16,214 bases of DNA, taken from the NCBI GenBank assembly GCA_024641205.1, contig JAHEDM010000010.1:1-16214 (forward strand), read 5' to 3'. The first letter of the stretch is position 1, and every line of letters starts with the position of its first letter. This stretch comes from Actinomycetes bacterium (GTDB taxonomy: Bacteria; Actinomycetota; Acidimicrobiia; Spongiisociales; UBA4744). Under the pieces are notes generated by a model. It was given only the letters and a program-made list of their open reading frames with translations. It searched no databases and was not told the DNA's origin. The position numbers were made by a program, and so were the translations under genes. Below are positions 1-6,631 of this stretch, in pieces.

Positions 1-1
1 T

Positions 2-385
2 GTGAGCTGGGCCGATCCCTTCAAGGTCCGCCAGGCGGTGGTCGTCGGTAGCGAGCAACGGATCGTGTTCAACGACCTGAGCCCCTCCGAGCCCGTGACC
101 TACTACGAAAAGGGCGTGGCTCCCGGCACCGAAGACGTCCCTACCTACGGCGAGTACCCGCTGTTGATCCGCGACGGGGACATCATCAGCCCCAAGGTGG
201 TGCCGAGCGAGCCGTTGAAGAATCAGACCGCCCACTTCCTGGACGTGCTGGCCAACGGCACCGATCAGGTCTCGGACGGGCGGGTAGGGCTCAAAGTCGT
301 TGAAGTCATGGAGGCGATCGACCGATCTATCGAACTCAACGGAGCACCGGTGCCGGTTGGCGCCCAAAGTGGAAGGACCGCATGA
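2..385 (+). CDS. Gfo/Idh/MocA-family sugar oxidoreductase, C-terminal part (5' truncated)
   Basis: The frame is open to the left edge, so the N-terminal NAD-binding Rossmann half is missing and the apparent GTG at position 2 is probably an internal codon. The 127 visible residues match the C-terminal alpha/beta domain of Gfo/Idh/MocA dehydrogenases: SWADPFKVR near the start, then VVGSEQRIVFNDL, the acidic DLSPSEPVTYYEKGV stretch, a GEYPLLIRDGDI strand, PSEPLKNQTAHFLD (the usual EPL...HFLD segment), and a final Gly-rich NG segment. Members of this family that sit beside a DegT aminotransferase, such as WbpB with WbpE, oxidise the C3 hydroxyl of a UDP-sugar to a ketone that the aminotransferase then aminates. 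The next gene here is exactly such an aminotransferase, 57 bases downstream. The family call is firm; the substrate is inferred from context only. Confidence 0.85.
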   Translation: MSWADPFKVRQAVVVGSEQRIVFNDLSPSEPVTYYEKGVAPGTEDVPTYGEYPLLIRDGDIISPKVVPSEPLKNQTAHFLDVLANGTDQVSDGRVGLKVVEVMEAIDRSIELNGAPVPVGAQSGRTA

Positions 386-442
386 TCGTGATTGACGGCG
401 CTGATTCCATATTGACCACAAACGAGAAGCGATGGGGGCACC

Positions 443-1594
443 ATGCCATCTGACACAACCGCCCGGAAGGTCGCGTTTGTGGACCTACGAGCCCAGTTCG
501 AGACGATCAAGACCGAGGTTCATGCGGAGATCAACGCGGTGCTCGAGCGCGGCGACTTCATCTTGGGCAACAGCGTCGCCGAATTCGAGCGGGAAATGGC
601 CGTGTTCTGTGAGGCCGGTCGCGGCGTCGGTGTTGATTCCGGGACCTCGGCCCTCGAGTTGGCACTGATGGCATTGGATATCGGCGCGGGAGATGAGGTC
701 ATCACGGTGGCCAACACCTTCATCGCCACCACTCTGGCGATCTCGTACGTGGGTGCAGTGCCGGTACTAGTCGAGATGGATCCCGACACTTTTCAGATTG
801 ATGTGACCCGGATCGAAGCAGCGATCACGGAGCGAACCAAAGCCATCATGCCGGTTCACCTCTACGGTCACCCGGCAGATATGGATCCGATACTCGAAAT
901 CGCAGCGCGCCGCGGGCTGCGGGTCATCGAAGACGCGTCGCAGGCGCACGGGGCTCGATACAAGGGCCGCCGGGTCGGGGCCCTCGGCGATGTGGGTGTG
1001 TTCAGCCTGTATCCGGCAAAGAACCTCGGCGCCTACGGTGATGCCGGTGTGATCGTGACCAACGATGATGCAATTGCCGACAAGATCCTGCTTCTGCGCA
1101 ACTACGGATCGACCGTGAAGTATCACCACGAGATCAAGGGATTCAACCGTCGCCTCGACACACTCCAAGCGGCGGTGCTTCGGGTGAAGTTGCGCCATCT
1201 CGACACGTGGAACGCAGCGCGACGCGGCCATGCCGAGGCCTACGGGGATCTGCTGGCCGGAGTCGGAGGAGTCGTCGCCCGGCCGCAAACGGCTGCTTAC
1301 GCCGAACCCGTATTCCATCTGTATGTGATCCGGATTGAGCAGCGGGACGAACTCCAGGAGTATCTCGCAGCCCGAGGCATCTCCACTGTGATCCACTACC
1401 CGATACCGATCCACCTGCAGCCGGCCTACGCCGATCTCGGGTATGCCGCCGGGGCTTTCCCGACTACGGAGGCGTATTGTGAACGCATCTTGTCGCTGCC
1501 GATGTACGCCGAGTTGGGCAGTGACGACATCGAGTATGTGTGCGCAGCTGTGAGCGAGTTCGCGCGGAATTCGGAAACGTCCACAATTGCCTGA
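443..1594 (+). CDS. DegT/DnrJ/EryC1/StrS-family PLP-dependent sugar aminotransferase
   Basis: This 383-residue protein has the full length and order of the DegT/DnrJ/EryC1 (sugar nucleotide aminotransferase) family. VDLRAQ at 13-18 is the typical opening; GTSA at 67-70 binds the PLP phosphate; VIEDASQAHGA at 161-171 supplies the Asp164 that pairs with the pyridine nitrogen and Gln167; FSLYPAKNLGAYGDAG at 187-202 carries the Schiff-base Lys193. The ATG follows a GGGGG ribosome-binding stretch by about five bases. It likely transfers an amino group from glutamate to a 3- or 4-keto UDP- or dTDP-sugar. The truncated Gfo/Idh/MocA dehydrogenase just upstream would make that ketone, as in WbpB/WbpE pairs, and the two are probably in one operon. 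The family is certain; the exact sugar (3-amino versus 4-amino) cannot be read from the sequence. Confidence 0.92.
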   Translation: MPSDTTARKVAFVDLRAQFETIKTEVHAEINAVLERGDFILGNSVAEFEREMAVFCEAGRGVGVDSGTSALELALMALDIGAGDEVITVANTFIATTLAISYVGAVPVLVEMDPDTFQIDVTRIEAAITERTKAIMPVHLYGHPADMDPILEIAARRGLRVIEDASQAHGARYKGRRVGALGDVGVFSLYPAKNLGAYGDAGVIVTNDDAIADKILLLRNYGSTVKYHHEIKGFNRRLDTLQAAVLRVKLRHLDTWNAARRGHAEAYGDLLAGVGGVVARPQTAAYAEPVFHLYVIRIEQRDELQEYLAARGISTVIHYPIPIHLQPAYADLGYAAGAFPTTEAYCERILSLPMYAELGSDDIEYVCAAVSEFARNSETSTIA

Positions 1595-1649
1595 GAACGG
1601 CGCCGCGAGAGGCTTGGGGTCTGCGGACCGAAAGAGGTGAGGATCGAAG

Positions 1650-2786
1650 ATGGATAGGTATCTCGATTCCGCAGTCCGTTTGCATGAGAACCTGGTCGGC
1701 AGGCACTGGAAGGTTGATCGGCTGATTGGACCCGATCCGGGCATCCGGTTCAACGCCCGTGCCGGTCGATTCATCAAGAGCTATCTTCCGATGCTCTCCT
1801 GGTCCGACGATCTGATGTACATCCAGGCTCAGGGCTACTGGATCATGGACAACTGGTTGCTTCATGACCTGACCGGCGACGACCGGTACCGCCGAATCGC
1901 GCTCGATGCATCGCAAGGTCTGCTCGCTACGCAGGATCCAGACGGTTATTGGCCCTACCCGAATCCCGAGTGGGCCGGCCGCATCGCCACCGTCGAGGGG
2001 TGCTTCGGCGCCCTGGGGCTGCTCGAGAGCTACTCGCGAGTCGCCGAGCCGTCGATGATCGAGGGCGCCCTCGGCTGGTACCGATACCTCGAAGAAGGTA
2101 TCGGGTTCCGCCGCCAGGAGGACCAGGGCATGTTGGCGGTCAACTACTTCGCCCACGCGAACGGCGACGGTGGGGGCGTGCCCAACAACAGCACATTGCT
2201 GCTGTGGTTGCTGGCCCGCCTATTTGAGGTGACCCGGGACGACGCCTACCTGGTGTACGCCGGCCCTCTCTCCCGCTGGCTGGCGCACGTTCAGGTCGAT
2301 ACGGGTGAATTGCCTTACCGGATGGGGTTCCGGAAAGACCCGGGCCAGCTACATTTCCTGTGCCACCAATACAACGCATTCGAGTTCATGGATCTCGTGC
2401 ACTATCACCGTATAACCAGCGACAACTCGGTGCTGGGGATGATGGAGCAACTCGCCGGATATTTGGCTACCGGGATAACTGAGCGAGGCTATGCCCGGTA
2501 CGACTGCAACAACGACACGATCGAGGTCGTCTACTACACCGCGGCTGTTGCCGAGGCGCTCCGGCAAGCCGCCGAGTTGGGATTCGGCGACTACGCGGAC
2601 GTGGCCGAGCGCGCCTACCTCCGCGTCCTGGATCTACAAAGGCCCGACGGCGGCTTCCGCTTCCACTCGCGGGGCAATTATCGGTTCCTGAGCGACCGTC
2701 GTTCATATCCCAGGTATCTGGCGATGATCCTGCATCATCTCCTACTGAGGCATCGTGCTGACCTACCCAGAGAAATGGAGGCATGA
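1650..2786 (+). CDS. Alpha/alpha-toroid protein of unknown activity (polysaccharide-cluster type)
   Basis: The 378-residue protein is built from helical pairs, with short Asp-Gly turns repeated along its length: QDPDGYWPYP at 94-103, DTGELPYRM at 217-225 and QRPDGGFRF at 330-338. The pattern recalls the QW-type repeats of (alpha/alpha)6 toroid enzymes such as prenyltransferase/cyclase-like, unsaturated glycosidase, polysaccharide lyase and glucuronyl-epimerase folds. Conserved-looking polar clusters include HANGDGGGVPNN at 169-180 and FLCHQYNAFEFMD at 236-248. There is no signal peptide, so it should act in the cytoplasm or on the inner membrane face. The ATG lies about eight bases after a strong AGAGGTGAGG ribosome-binding site, and the stop overlaps the next start in ATGA. 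Between an aminotransferase and a glycosyltransferase it may modify or trim a lipid-linked glycan. I do not recognise a specific activity; the fold is the only part I hold with fair confidence. Confidence 0.7.
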   Translation: MDRYLDSAVRLHENLVGRHWKVDRLIGPDPGIRFNARAGRFIKSYLPMLSWSDDLMYIQAQGYWIMDNWLLHDLTGDDRYRRIALDASQGLLATQDPDGYWPYPNPEWAGRIATVEGCFGALGLLESYSRVAEPSMIEGALGWYRYLEEGIGFRRQEDQGMLAVNYFAHANGDGGGVPNNSTLLLWLLARLFEVTRDDAYLVYAGPLSRWLAHVQVDTGELPYRMGFRKDPGQLHFLCHQYNAFEFMDLVHYHRITSDNSVLGMMEQLAGYLATGITERGYARYDCNNDTIEVVYYTAAVAEALRQAAELGFGDYADVAERAYLRVLDLQRPDGGFRFHSRGNYRFLSDRRSYPRYLAMILHHLLLRHRADLPREMEA

Positions 2787-4066
2787 TGGAGCGGAAAACG
2801 GCCCGTGAAGAACCTCCCGCGACGGAGCGGCGACTGAAGGTGGCCTACCTACTTCACCGCTTCCCTCATCTAACCGAGACGTTCATTGTTCGCGAGATGC
2901 ATTGGATTCGCCAGCATGGAATTGATCTGACGATCTTCTCGTTGATGTCGCCGAAGGACACGGTACGCTCACAGCAGGCAGAAGATCTGGTGGCGTTGGG
3001 ACGTTACAGCCCTGTCTTCTCCTGGGGGGTTGCCAGGTCGCAATTCCACTTTCTGGTCCGAAGCCCCGTTCGCTACTTTCGCGCTTTCGGCCGATTGGTG
3101 TGGCAGATATACCGGGAGCCGAAGGTCCTCTTGTTGATGGTGAGCCTCTTCCCGAAGTGCGTGCACTTTGCGCGTCAGATGGAAGAACAGGGCATCGATC
3201 ACATCCACGCCCACTTCGTGTGGCTGGAGGGAATCGCGGCCGGAGTGGCCAAGGACTTGCTGGGGATCACATTTTCGATTCATCCCCACGCGTTCGGGCT
3301 GTTCAGCCGCAATCAGCGCGATGTCCGGTGTCAGTTGGAAAACGCGTCGCATGTGGTCACCATCTCGGAGTACCACCGTCGCTACATAGCTGAACTCGCG
3401 CCGCGCATCGGCCCTCACGGAGTCGATGTTGTCCATTGCGGCATCGAGCCGGACCGCGTCAGGCCGCGAGAGGATCGCGGCTCGAACACACCACCGCGGA
3501 TTCTGTCGGTGGGTCGGGCCGTGCAGAAGAAGGGCCACGAATACCTGATCGAGGCCAGCGCCGAGCTGTTGGCTGGCGGCCGGCCGCTGCGCTGCGACCT
3601 GGTGGTTGGCGAGGGGGGGCGACGCGACCGGCTCCAGGCGCAAATCGATCGGCTCGGGGTAGGCGACTCGGTGACTCTTCTGGACAGCCGCGACGAGGAA
3701 GGGATCTTTCAGCTTCTGCGCGAGGTCGACATTTTTGCGCTCGCTTGCGTCGTGGCTGATTCGGGGGACCGCGACGGTATCCCGGTGTCTCTGATGGAGG
3801 CTATGGCCGCTGAATTGCCCGTCGTGAGCACGCCGGTTGCGGGGATTCCCGAGCTCGTCGCAGACGGCGAAACCGGCCTCTTGGTGCCCGAACACGACGC
3901 CCCGGCGCTGGCGGATGCCCTCGATCGGCTACTCGAGGACGAGGGCTTGCGGGATCGTTTAGGTCGACAGGGACGCGCCAAGGTGCTCGAAGAATTCAAC
4001 GTTCGGCTCGGGGCCGCCAGAATGGCCGAGATCTTCAAGACCGTGAGCCGGCAACGTGTTAGGTGA
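2783..4066 (+). CDS. Glycosyltransferase family 4 (GT-B fold), WcaL/EpsD-like
   Basis: The 427-residue protein is a GT-B retaining glycosyltransferase of the GT4 type. The first domain opens with VAYLLHRFPHLTETFIVREM at about 20-39, the hallmark of WcaL/AmsK-like exopolysaccharide transferases, and carries DHIHAHFVW at 139-147 and FSIHPHAF at 164-171. The second begins with RILSVGRAVQKKG at 239-251 and ends with the nucleotide-sugar site, where Asp331 and Glu339 form the acid-x7-acid motif (DGIPVSLMEA) before PVVSTPVAGIPELV. It should transfer a hexose or hexuronate from an NDP-sugar to a lipid-linked oligosaccharide at the cytoplasmic membrane. Two ATG codons stand in tandem at the start; the first overlaps the upstream stop as ATGA, which implies translational coupling. 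The stop TGA is itself part of an AGGTGA ribosome-binding sequence for the small reading frame that follows. Confidence 0.92.
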   Translation: MMERKTAREEPPATERRLKVAYLLHRFPHLTETFIVREMHWIRQHGIDLTIFSLMSPKDTVRSQQAEDLVALGRYSPVFSWGVARSQFHFLVRSPVRYFRAFGRLVWQIYREPKVLLLMVSLFPKCVHFARQMEEQGIDHIHAHFVWLEGIAAGVAKDLLGITFSIHPHAFGLFSRNQRDVRCQLENASHVVTISEYHRRYIAELAPRIGPHGVDVVHCGIEPDRVRPREDRGSNTPPRILSVGRAVQKKGHEYLIEASAELLAGGRPLRCDLVVGEGGRRDRLQAQIDRLGVGDSVTLLDSRDEEGIFQLLREVDIFALACVVADSGDRDGIPVSLMEAMAAELPVVSTPVAGIPELVADGETGLLVPEHDAPALADALDRLLEDEGLRDRLGRQGRAKVLEEFNVRLGAARMAEIFKTVSRQRVR

Positions 4067-4067
4067 A

Positions 4068-4163
4068 ATGAATCACACGAAGTGGGGTGCGGTGGAAAAA
4101 GCAGTGAATGATATCCGGCAAATCGTGGGCCGCCGGTACCCGGTGCGGGTGTCGGCCCCGTGA
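4068..4163 (+). CDS. Possible 31-residue coupling peptide between the GT4 gene and algD
   Basis: An ATG one base after the upstream TGA opens 31 codons (MNHTKWGAVEKAVNDIRQIV, then GRRYPVRVSAP) and closes with a TGA that overlaps the GTG start of algD as GTGA. The sequence AGGTGA, a six-base match to the extended anti-Shine-Dalgarno complement, ends one base before the ATG. The algD GTG has only a weak ribosome site of its own, so this frame could deliver ribosomes to it. The predicted peptide is short, basic and amphipathic in the middle, with no membrane segment. It could equally be a chance open stretch, since 31 stop-free codons are not rare at this GC content and any GTGA contains a stop in this frame. 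Confidence 0.35.
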   Translation: MNHTKWGAVEKAVNDIRQIVGRRYPVRVSAP

Positions 4164-5476
4164 GAATCAGTCTATTCGGGCTTGGCTACGTCGGTACCGT
4201 GTCGGCGGCGTGCCTCGCGGTCCTGGGTCATGACGTGATCGGCGTCGATGTGAATCAGCGCAAATTGGACACTTTGCGATCGGGGCGCGCCCCGGTAATC
4301 GAACCGGGCCTGGACGCGGTGGTCGCGGAAGCAATCGAGTCCGGCCGCCTGGAAGTCACGGGTGACGTCCCCGAGGCTGTCACCCGCAGCGAGGTGAGCA
4401 TGGTTTGCGTCGGCACTCCCAATCGCGCCAATGGCAGCTTGGATCTGGCGGCGGTCGAACACGTCTGCCGTCAGATCGGTGATGCGATCGAGTCCGCCAG
4501 TGGATATCACACGATAGTCATTCGCAGCACCGTGCTGCCCGGAACGGTCCGGGACCGTGTCATTCCGGTCATCGAAGCCGCCTCCGGCAAGCTGGCAGGC
4601 GAGGGATTCGGCATCGTGATGAATCCCGAGTTCCTCCGTGAAACGAGCGCGGTTGCCGACTTCTTCGGCCCCAGCGTGACAGTGATCGGCGAGCTAGACG
4701 AAAGGAGCGGGAGCGTCGTCGAACGGATCTACCGGAAGGTCGATGCCCCGGTGGTGCGGGTGCCGCTGGAGACGGCCGAGATGGTGAAGTATGCCAACAA
4801 CGCCTTCCATGCCACCAAGGTGACCTTCGCCAATGAGATCGGCAATCTTGCCAAGGCTCACGGCGTCGACGGCCGGGATGTCATGGAAATCCTGTGCCGG
4901 GACGACCAGCTGAACATCTCTACCGCGTACCTGCGGCCGGGCTACGCCTTCGGGGGGTCTTGCCTGCCGAAGGACACCCGCGCCCTCGTCTACCGGGCCA
5001 AGGAAAAGGACGTCGAATCTCCACTGCTCGCCTCGCTGCTGCCGAGCAACGAGATACACACTCGGCGTGCCATCGAGTTCGTCGAGAGGTCGGGACTCAA
5101 GAAAGTCGCGGTGCTCGGCCTCAGTTTCAAGGCAGGTACCGACGATGTTCGAGAAAGTCCGATGGTGCCGCTCGTAGAGACTCTCGTCGGGCGGGGATAT
5201 GAGATCTCCGTATACGATGAGGAGGTCCGTCTCAGCAAGCTGGTCGGTTCCAACAAGACCTACCTGGAACAAGAGATCCCGCATATCGCAAATCTGATGA
5301 TCAGTGATCTGGGGCGAGCGGTTACGGAGAACGACGTGATCGTGATCGGCAACGGAGCGGCCGCCTTCCGCGCCGTGCCCGCCAAGTTGCGCAGCGATCA
5401 GGTGTTGATCGATCTCGTGGGCTTGGAAGGGGGGGCGGCGGCCACCGGGGCCCGATATGAGGGCATTTGCTGGTAG
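4160..5476 (+). CDS. algD: GDP-mannose 6-dehydrogenase
   Basis: The 438-residue product is a UDP-glucose/GDP-mannose dehydrogenase that follows Pseudomonas AlgD almost end to end. It starts MRISLFGLGYVG (NAD-binding GxGxxG), has RSTVLPGTV at 122-130, MNPEFLRE at 154-161, AEMVKYANNAFHATK at 206-220, FGGSCLPKD at 264-272 and SFKAGTDDVRESP at 322-334, and ends EGICW exactly as AlgD does. Thr124, Glu157, Lys210, Asn214, His217 and the catalytic Cys268 fall at the same numbers as in the P. aeruginosa enzyme. It should oxidise GDP-mannose to GDP-mannuronate with two NAD+ in the cytoplasm. The GTG start is fixed by the conserved N-terminus. No alginate polymerase (alg8/alg44) is in view, so the uronate probably enters a heteropolysaccharide made by the nearby GT4 enzymes. 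UDP-glucose specificity is less likely, given the AlgD-type C-terminus. Confidence 0.93.
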   Translation: MRISLFGLGYVGTVSAACLAVLGHDVIGVDVNQRKLDTLRSGRAPVIEPGLDAVVAEAIESGRLEVTGDVPEAVTRSEVSMVCVGTPNRANGSLDLAAVEHVCRQIGDAIESASGYHTIVIRSTVLPGTVRDRVIPVIEAASGKLAGEGFGIVMNPEFLRETSAVADFFGPSVTVIGELDERSGSVVERIYRKVDAPVVRVPLETAEMVKYANNAFHATKVTFANEIGNLAKAHGVDGRDVMEILCRDDQLNISTAYLRPGYAFGGSCLPKDTRALVYRAKEKDVESPLLASLLPSNEIHTRRAIEFVERSGLKKVAVLGLSFKAGTDDVRESPMVPLVETLVGRGYEISVYDEEVRLSKLVGSNKTYLEQEIPHIANLMISDLGRAVTENDVIVIGNGAAAFRAVPAKLRSDQVLIDLVGLEGGAAATGARYEGICW

Positions 5477-5524
5477 CTCGCCCGACGGCAGGCTGTGGAA
5501 GCGGTGGCGCCATCACCATATTTC

Positions 5525-5555
5525 TTGTTCCCGTTTTGAAGGAAACCGGTACACT
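5525..5555 (+). promoter_or_regulatory. Weak candidate promoter before the membrane-protein gene
   Basis: A locally AT-richer stretch in the 144-base gap after algD holds TTGTTC (5525-5530) and, 19 bases on, TACACT (5550-5555), which fits the actinobacterial TAnnnT -10 pattern. The spacing is long and the -35 only moderate. The ten bases ACCGGTACAC that overlap this -10 recur at 9948-9957, upstream of the first FemAB-like gene. Confidence 0.3.
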
Positions 5556-5620
5556 GGTGCGACGGTGCTGAGGGGCAGCGATGCGGGCTGGCATGAGGAT
5601 CAACGATCGGGGGCCAGGAA

Positions 5621-6382
5621 TTGGCGGCCAGGATGGTGCCGGGGGAAGTCTCGATCGACACGCGAAAAGTCGCGCTTTGGATGGCGTACGTTGTCGCCGC
5701 GATAGTCGCGACGAGTGTGGTACTCAGGCTTGTCAAGTCTGCCCTGGGACACGATCCCGGCGGCGTTGCCCAGCTGTTTCGGCTCAACGCCGAGAACAAC
5801 ATTCCGTCATTCTGGAATGCGATGCTCTTCGTCGTCGGCGGGATGCTGTTCATCGTGGTGTGGCGGGTTTATCACAGTGACGCCGGCAAAGCTCGCCCAT
5901 GGCCGATTCTCGGCCTGGTCTTCGGATTCCTGGCTTACGACGAGCTCTACGGGGTTCATGAGAGCCTGTCCGATCCAATCGAGAATCTGCTCGATCTGTC
6001 TGGGTCGCTGAAAGTCTTTTGGATTTTCGCCTACGCCGGTCTCGTGGTGGTCGTCGCCCTCTTGTTCTTCCCGGCCTGGCGATCGCTCGGTCGCCGGCTG
6101 CGTCACCTGTTCGCCGCGTCGGCGATCGTCTACCTGTCCGGCGCGGTCGGCTTCGAACTGTTGGGCGAGGCCGTATATTCGGGCAGGGAGGGGGACATGA
6201 TCTTCGGATTGATGTACACCATCGAGGAATCGCTCGAGATGCTGGGCCTCGTACTGGTGATCTACACCCTTCTCGAGACGATTCGAGTCCGGGCTCCGCG
6301 CAGTGCGATATCCCTCACCAACGGCGCACATACCCGTAGCAACGCGCCCGTGCCAGAAAGAGCCGCGCCATCTGAAAAGTGA
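5621..6382 (+). CDS. Six-helix integral membrane protein of unknown function
   Basis: The product has up to 253 residues and about six hydrophobic helices, at roughly 17-36, 64-83, 95-109, 133-150, 163-183 and 198-220, followed by a polar tail. Acidic residues and a histidine sit in or beside the helices: YDELYGVHE at 106-114, FELLGE at 178-183 and YTIEESLEMLG at 199-209. Charged residues inside helices usually mark a metal or proton site, so an enzyme or transporter-like role is possible, but I do not recognise the family. The start is uncertain: TTG at 5621, ATG at 5633 and GTG at 5636 are all in frame and none has a clean ribosome site. It is not a flippase or polymerase of the usual kind, being too short. 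Its position between algD and a glycosyltransferase suggests a role in envelope glycan assembly. Confidence 0.75.
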   Translation: MAARMVPGEVSIDTRKVALWMAYVVAAIVATSVVLRLVKSALGHDPGGVAQLFRLNAENNIPSFWNAMLFVVGGMLFIVVWRVYHSDAGKARPWPILGLVFGFLAYDELYGVHESLSDPIENLLDLSGSLKVFWIFAYAGLVVVVALLFFPAWRSLGRRLRHLFAASAIVYLSGAVGFELLGEAVYSGREGDMIFGLMYTIEESLEMLGLVLVIYTLLETIRVRAPRSAISLTNGAHTRSNAPVPERAAPSEK

Positions 6383-6404
6383 CGTCCTGAGGCCCCCACG
6401 GGTT

Positions 6405-6433
6405 TTGGCATCGGGGCGTGCTCCACATAGAGT
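6405..6433 (+). promoter_or_regulatory. Candidate promoter for the second GT4 gene
   Basis: TTGGCA (6405-6410, five of six matches to TTGACA) is followed after exactly 17 bases by TAGAGT (6428-6433, a TAnnnT -10). It sits just after the membrane-protein stop, in a gap of about 200 bases without a convincing gene. Transcription would begin near 6440, giving a long leader of over 120 bases before the glycosyltransferase start. Confidence 0.4.
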
Positions 6434-6559
6434 GTGTCCGCGGTTTGGGGAGAGCTCGGCCCACCGCTCCAGCAAGATCGCACGATTGGGTGAGCGCGGG
6501 CGCATGAGGGAAAGACCAAGAGGCGTTTTCGGTCGGACGCCAGTTCGAAGGAATTCTCA

Positions 6560-6631
6560 GTGACTGCGTACATCACCCATTGCCGGATCGTCCCGGACGC
6601 AGCTCGGGCGCCCTGGAACGGCGAAACGTGA
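6560..6631 (+). CDS. Possible 23-residue leader peptide upstream of the second GT4 gene
   Basis: GTG at 6560 lies eight bases after GAAGGA (6546-6551), the best ribosome-binding sequence in this gap. The frame runs 23 codons (MTAYITHCRIVPDAARAPWN, then GET) and stops in TGA at 6629-6631, overlapping the in-frame GTG at 6628, which is the likely true start of the glycosyltransferase. This repeats the arrangement seen before algD. The evidence is only the ribosome site and the overlap; no homology is recognisable. Confidence 0.25.
   Translation: MTAYITHCRIVPDAARAPWNGET

Noticed and set aside
1618..1629. Small hairpin GGTC-TGCG-GACC before the toroid gene
   Set aside because: Only four base pairs and immediately followed by a strong ribosome-binding site; too weak to call a terminator.
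767..1777. A 336-codon minus-strand open frame
   Set aside because: Antisense to the aminotransferase containing its PLP lysine region; no recognisable domain in the translation.
2969..3895. A 308-codon minus-strand open frame
   Set aside because: Shadow of the GT4 gene; composition is His/Arg/Gln-rich without domain motifs.
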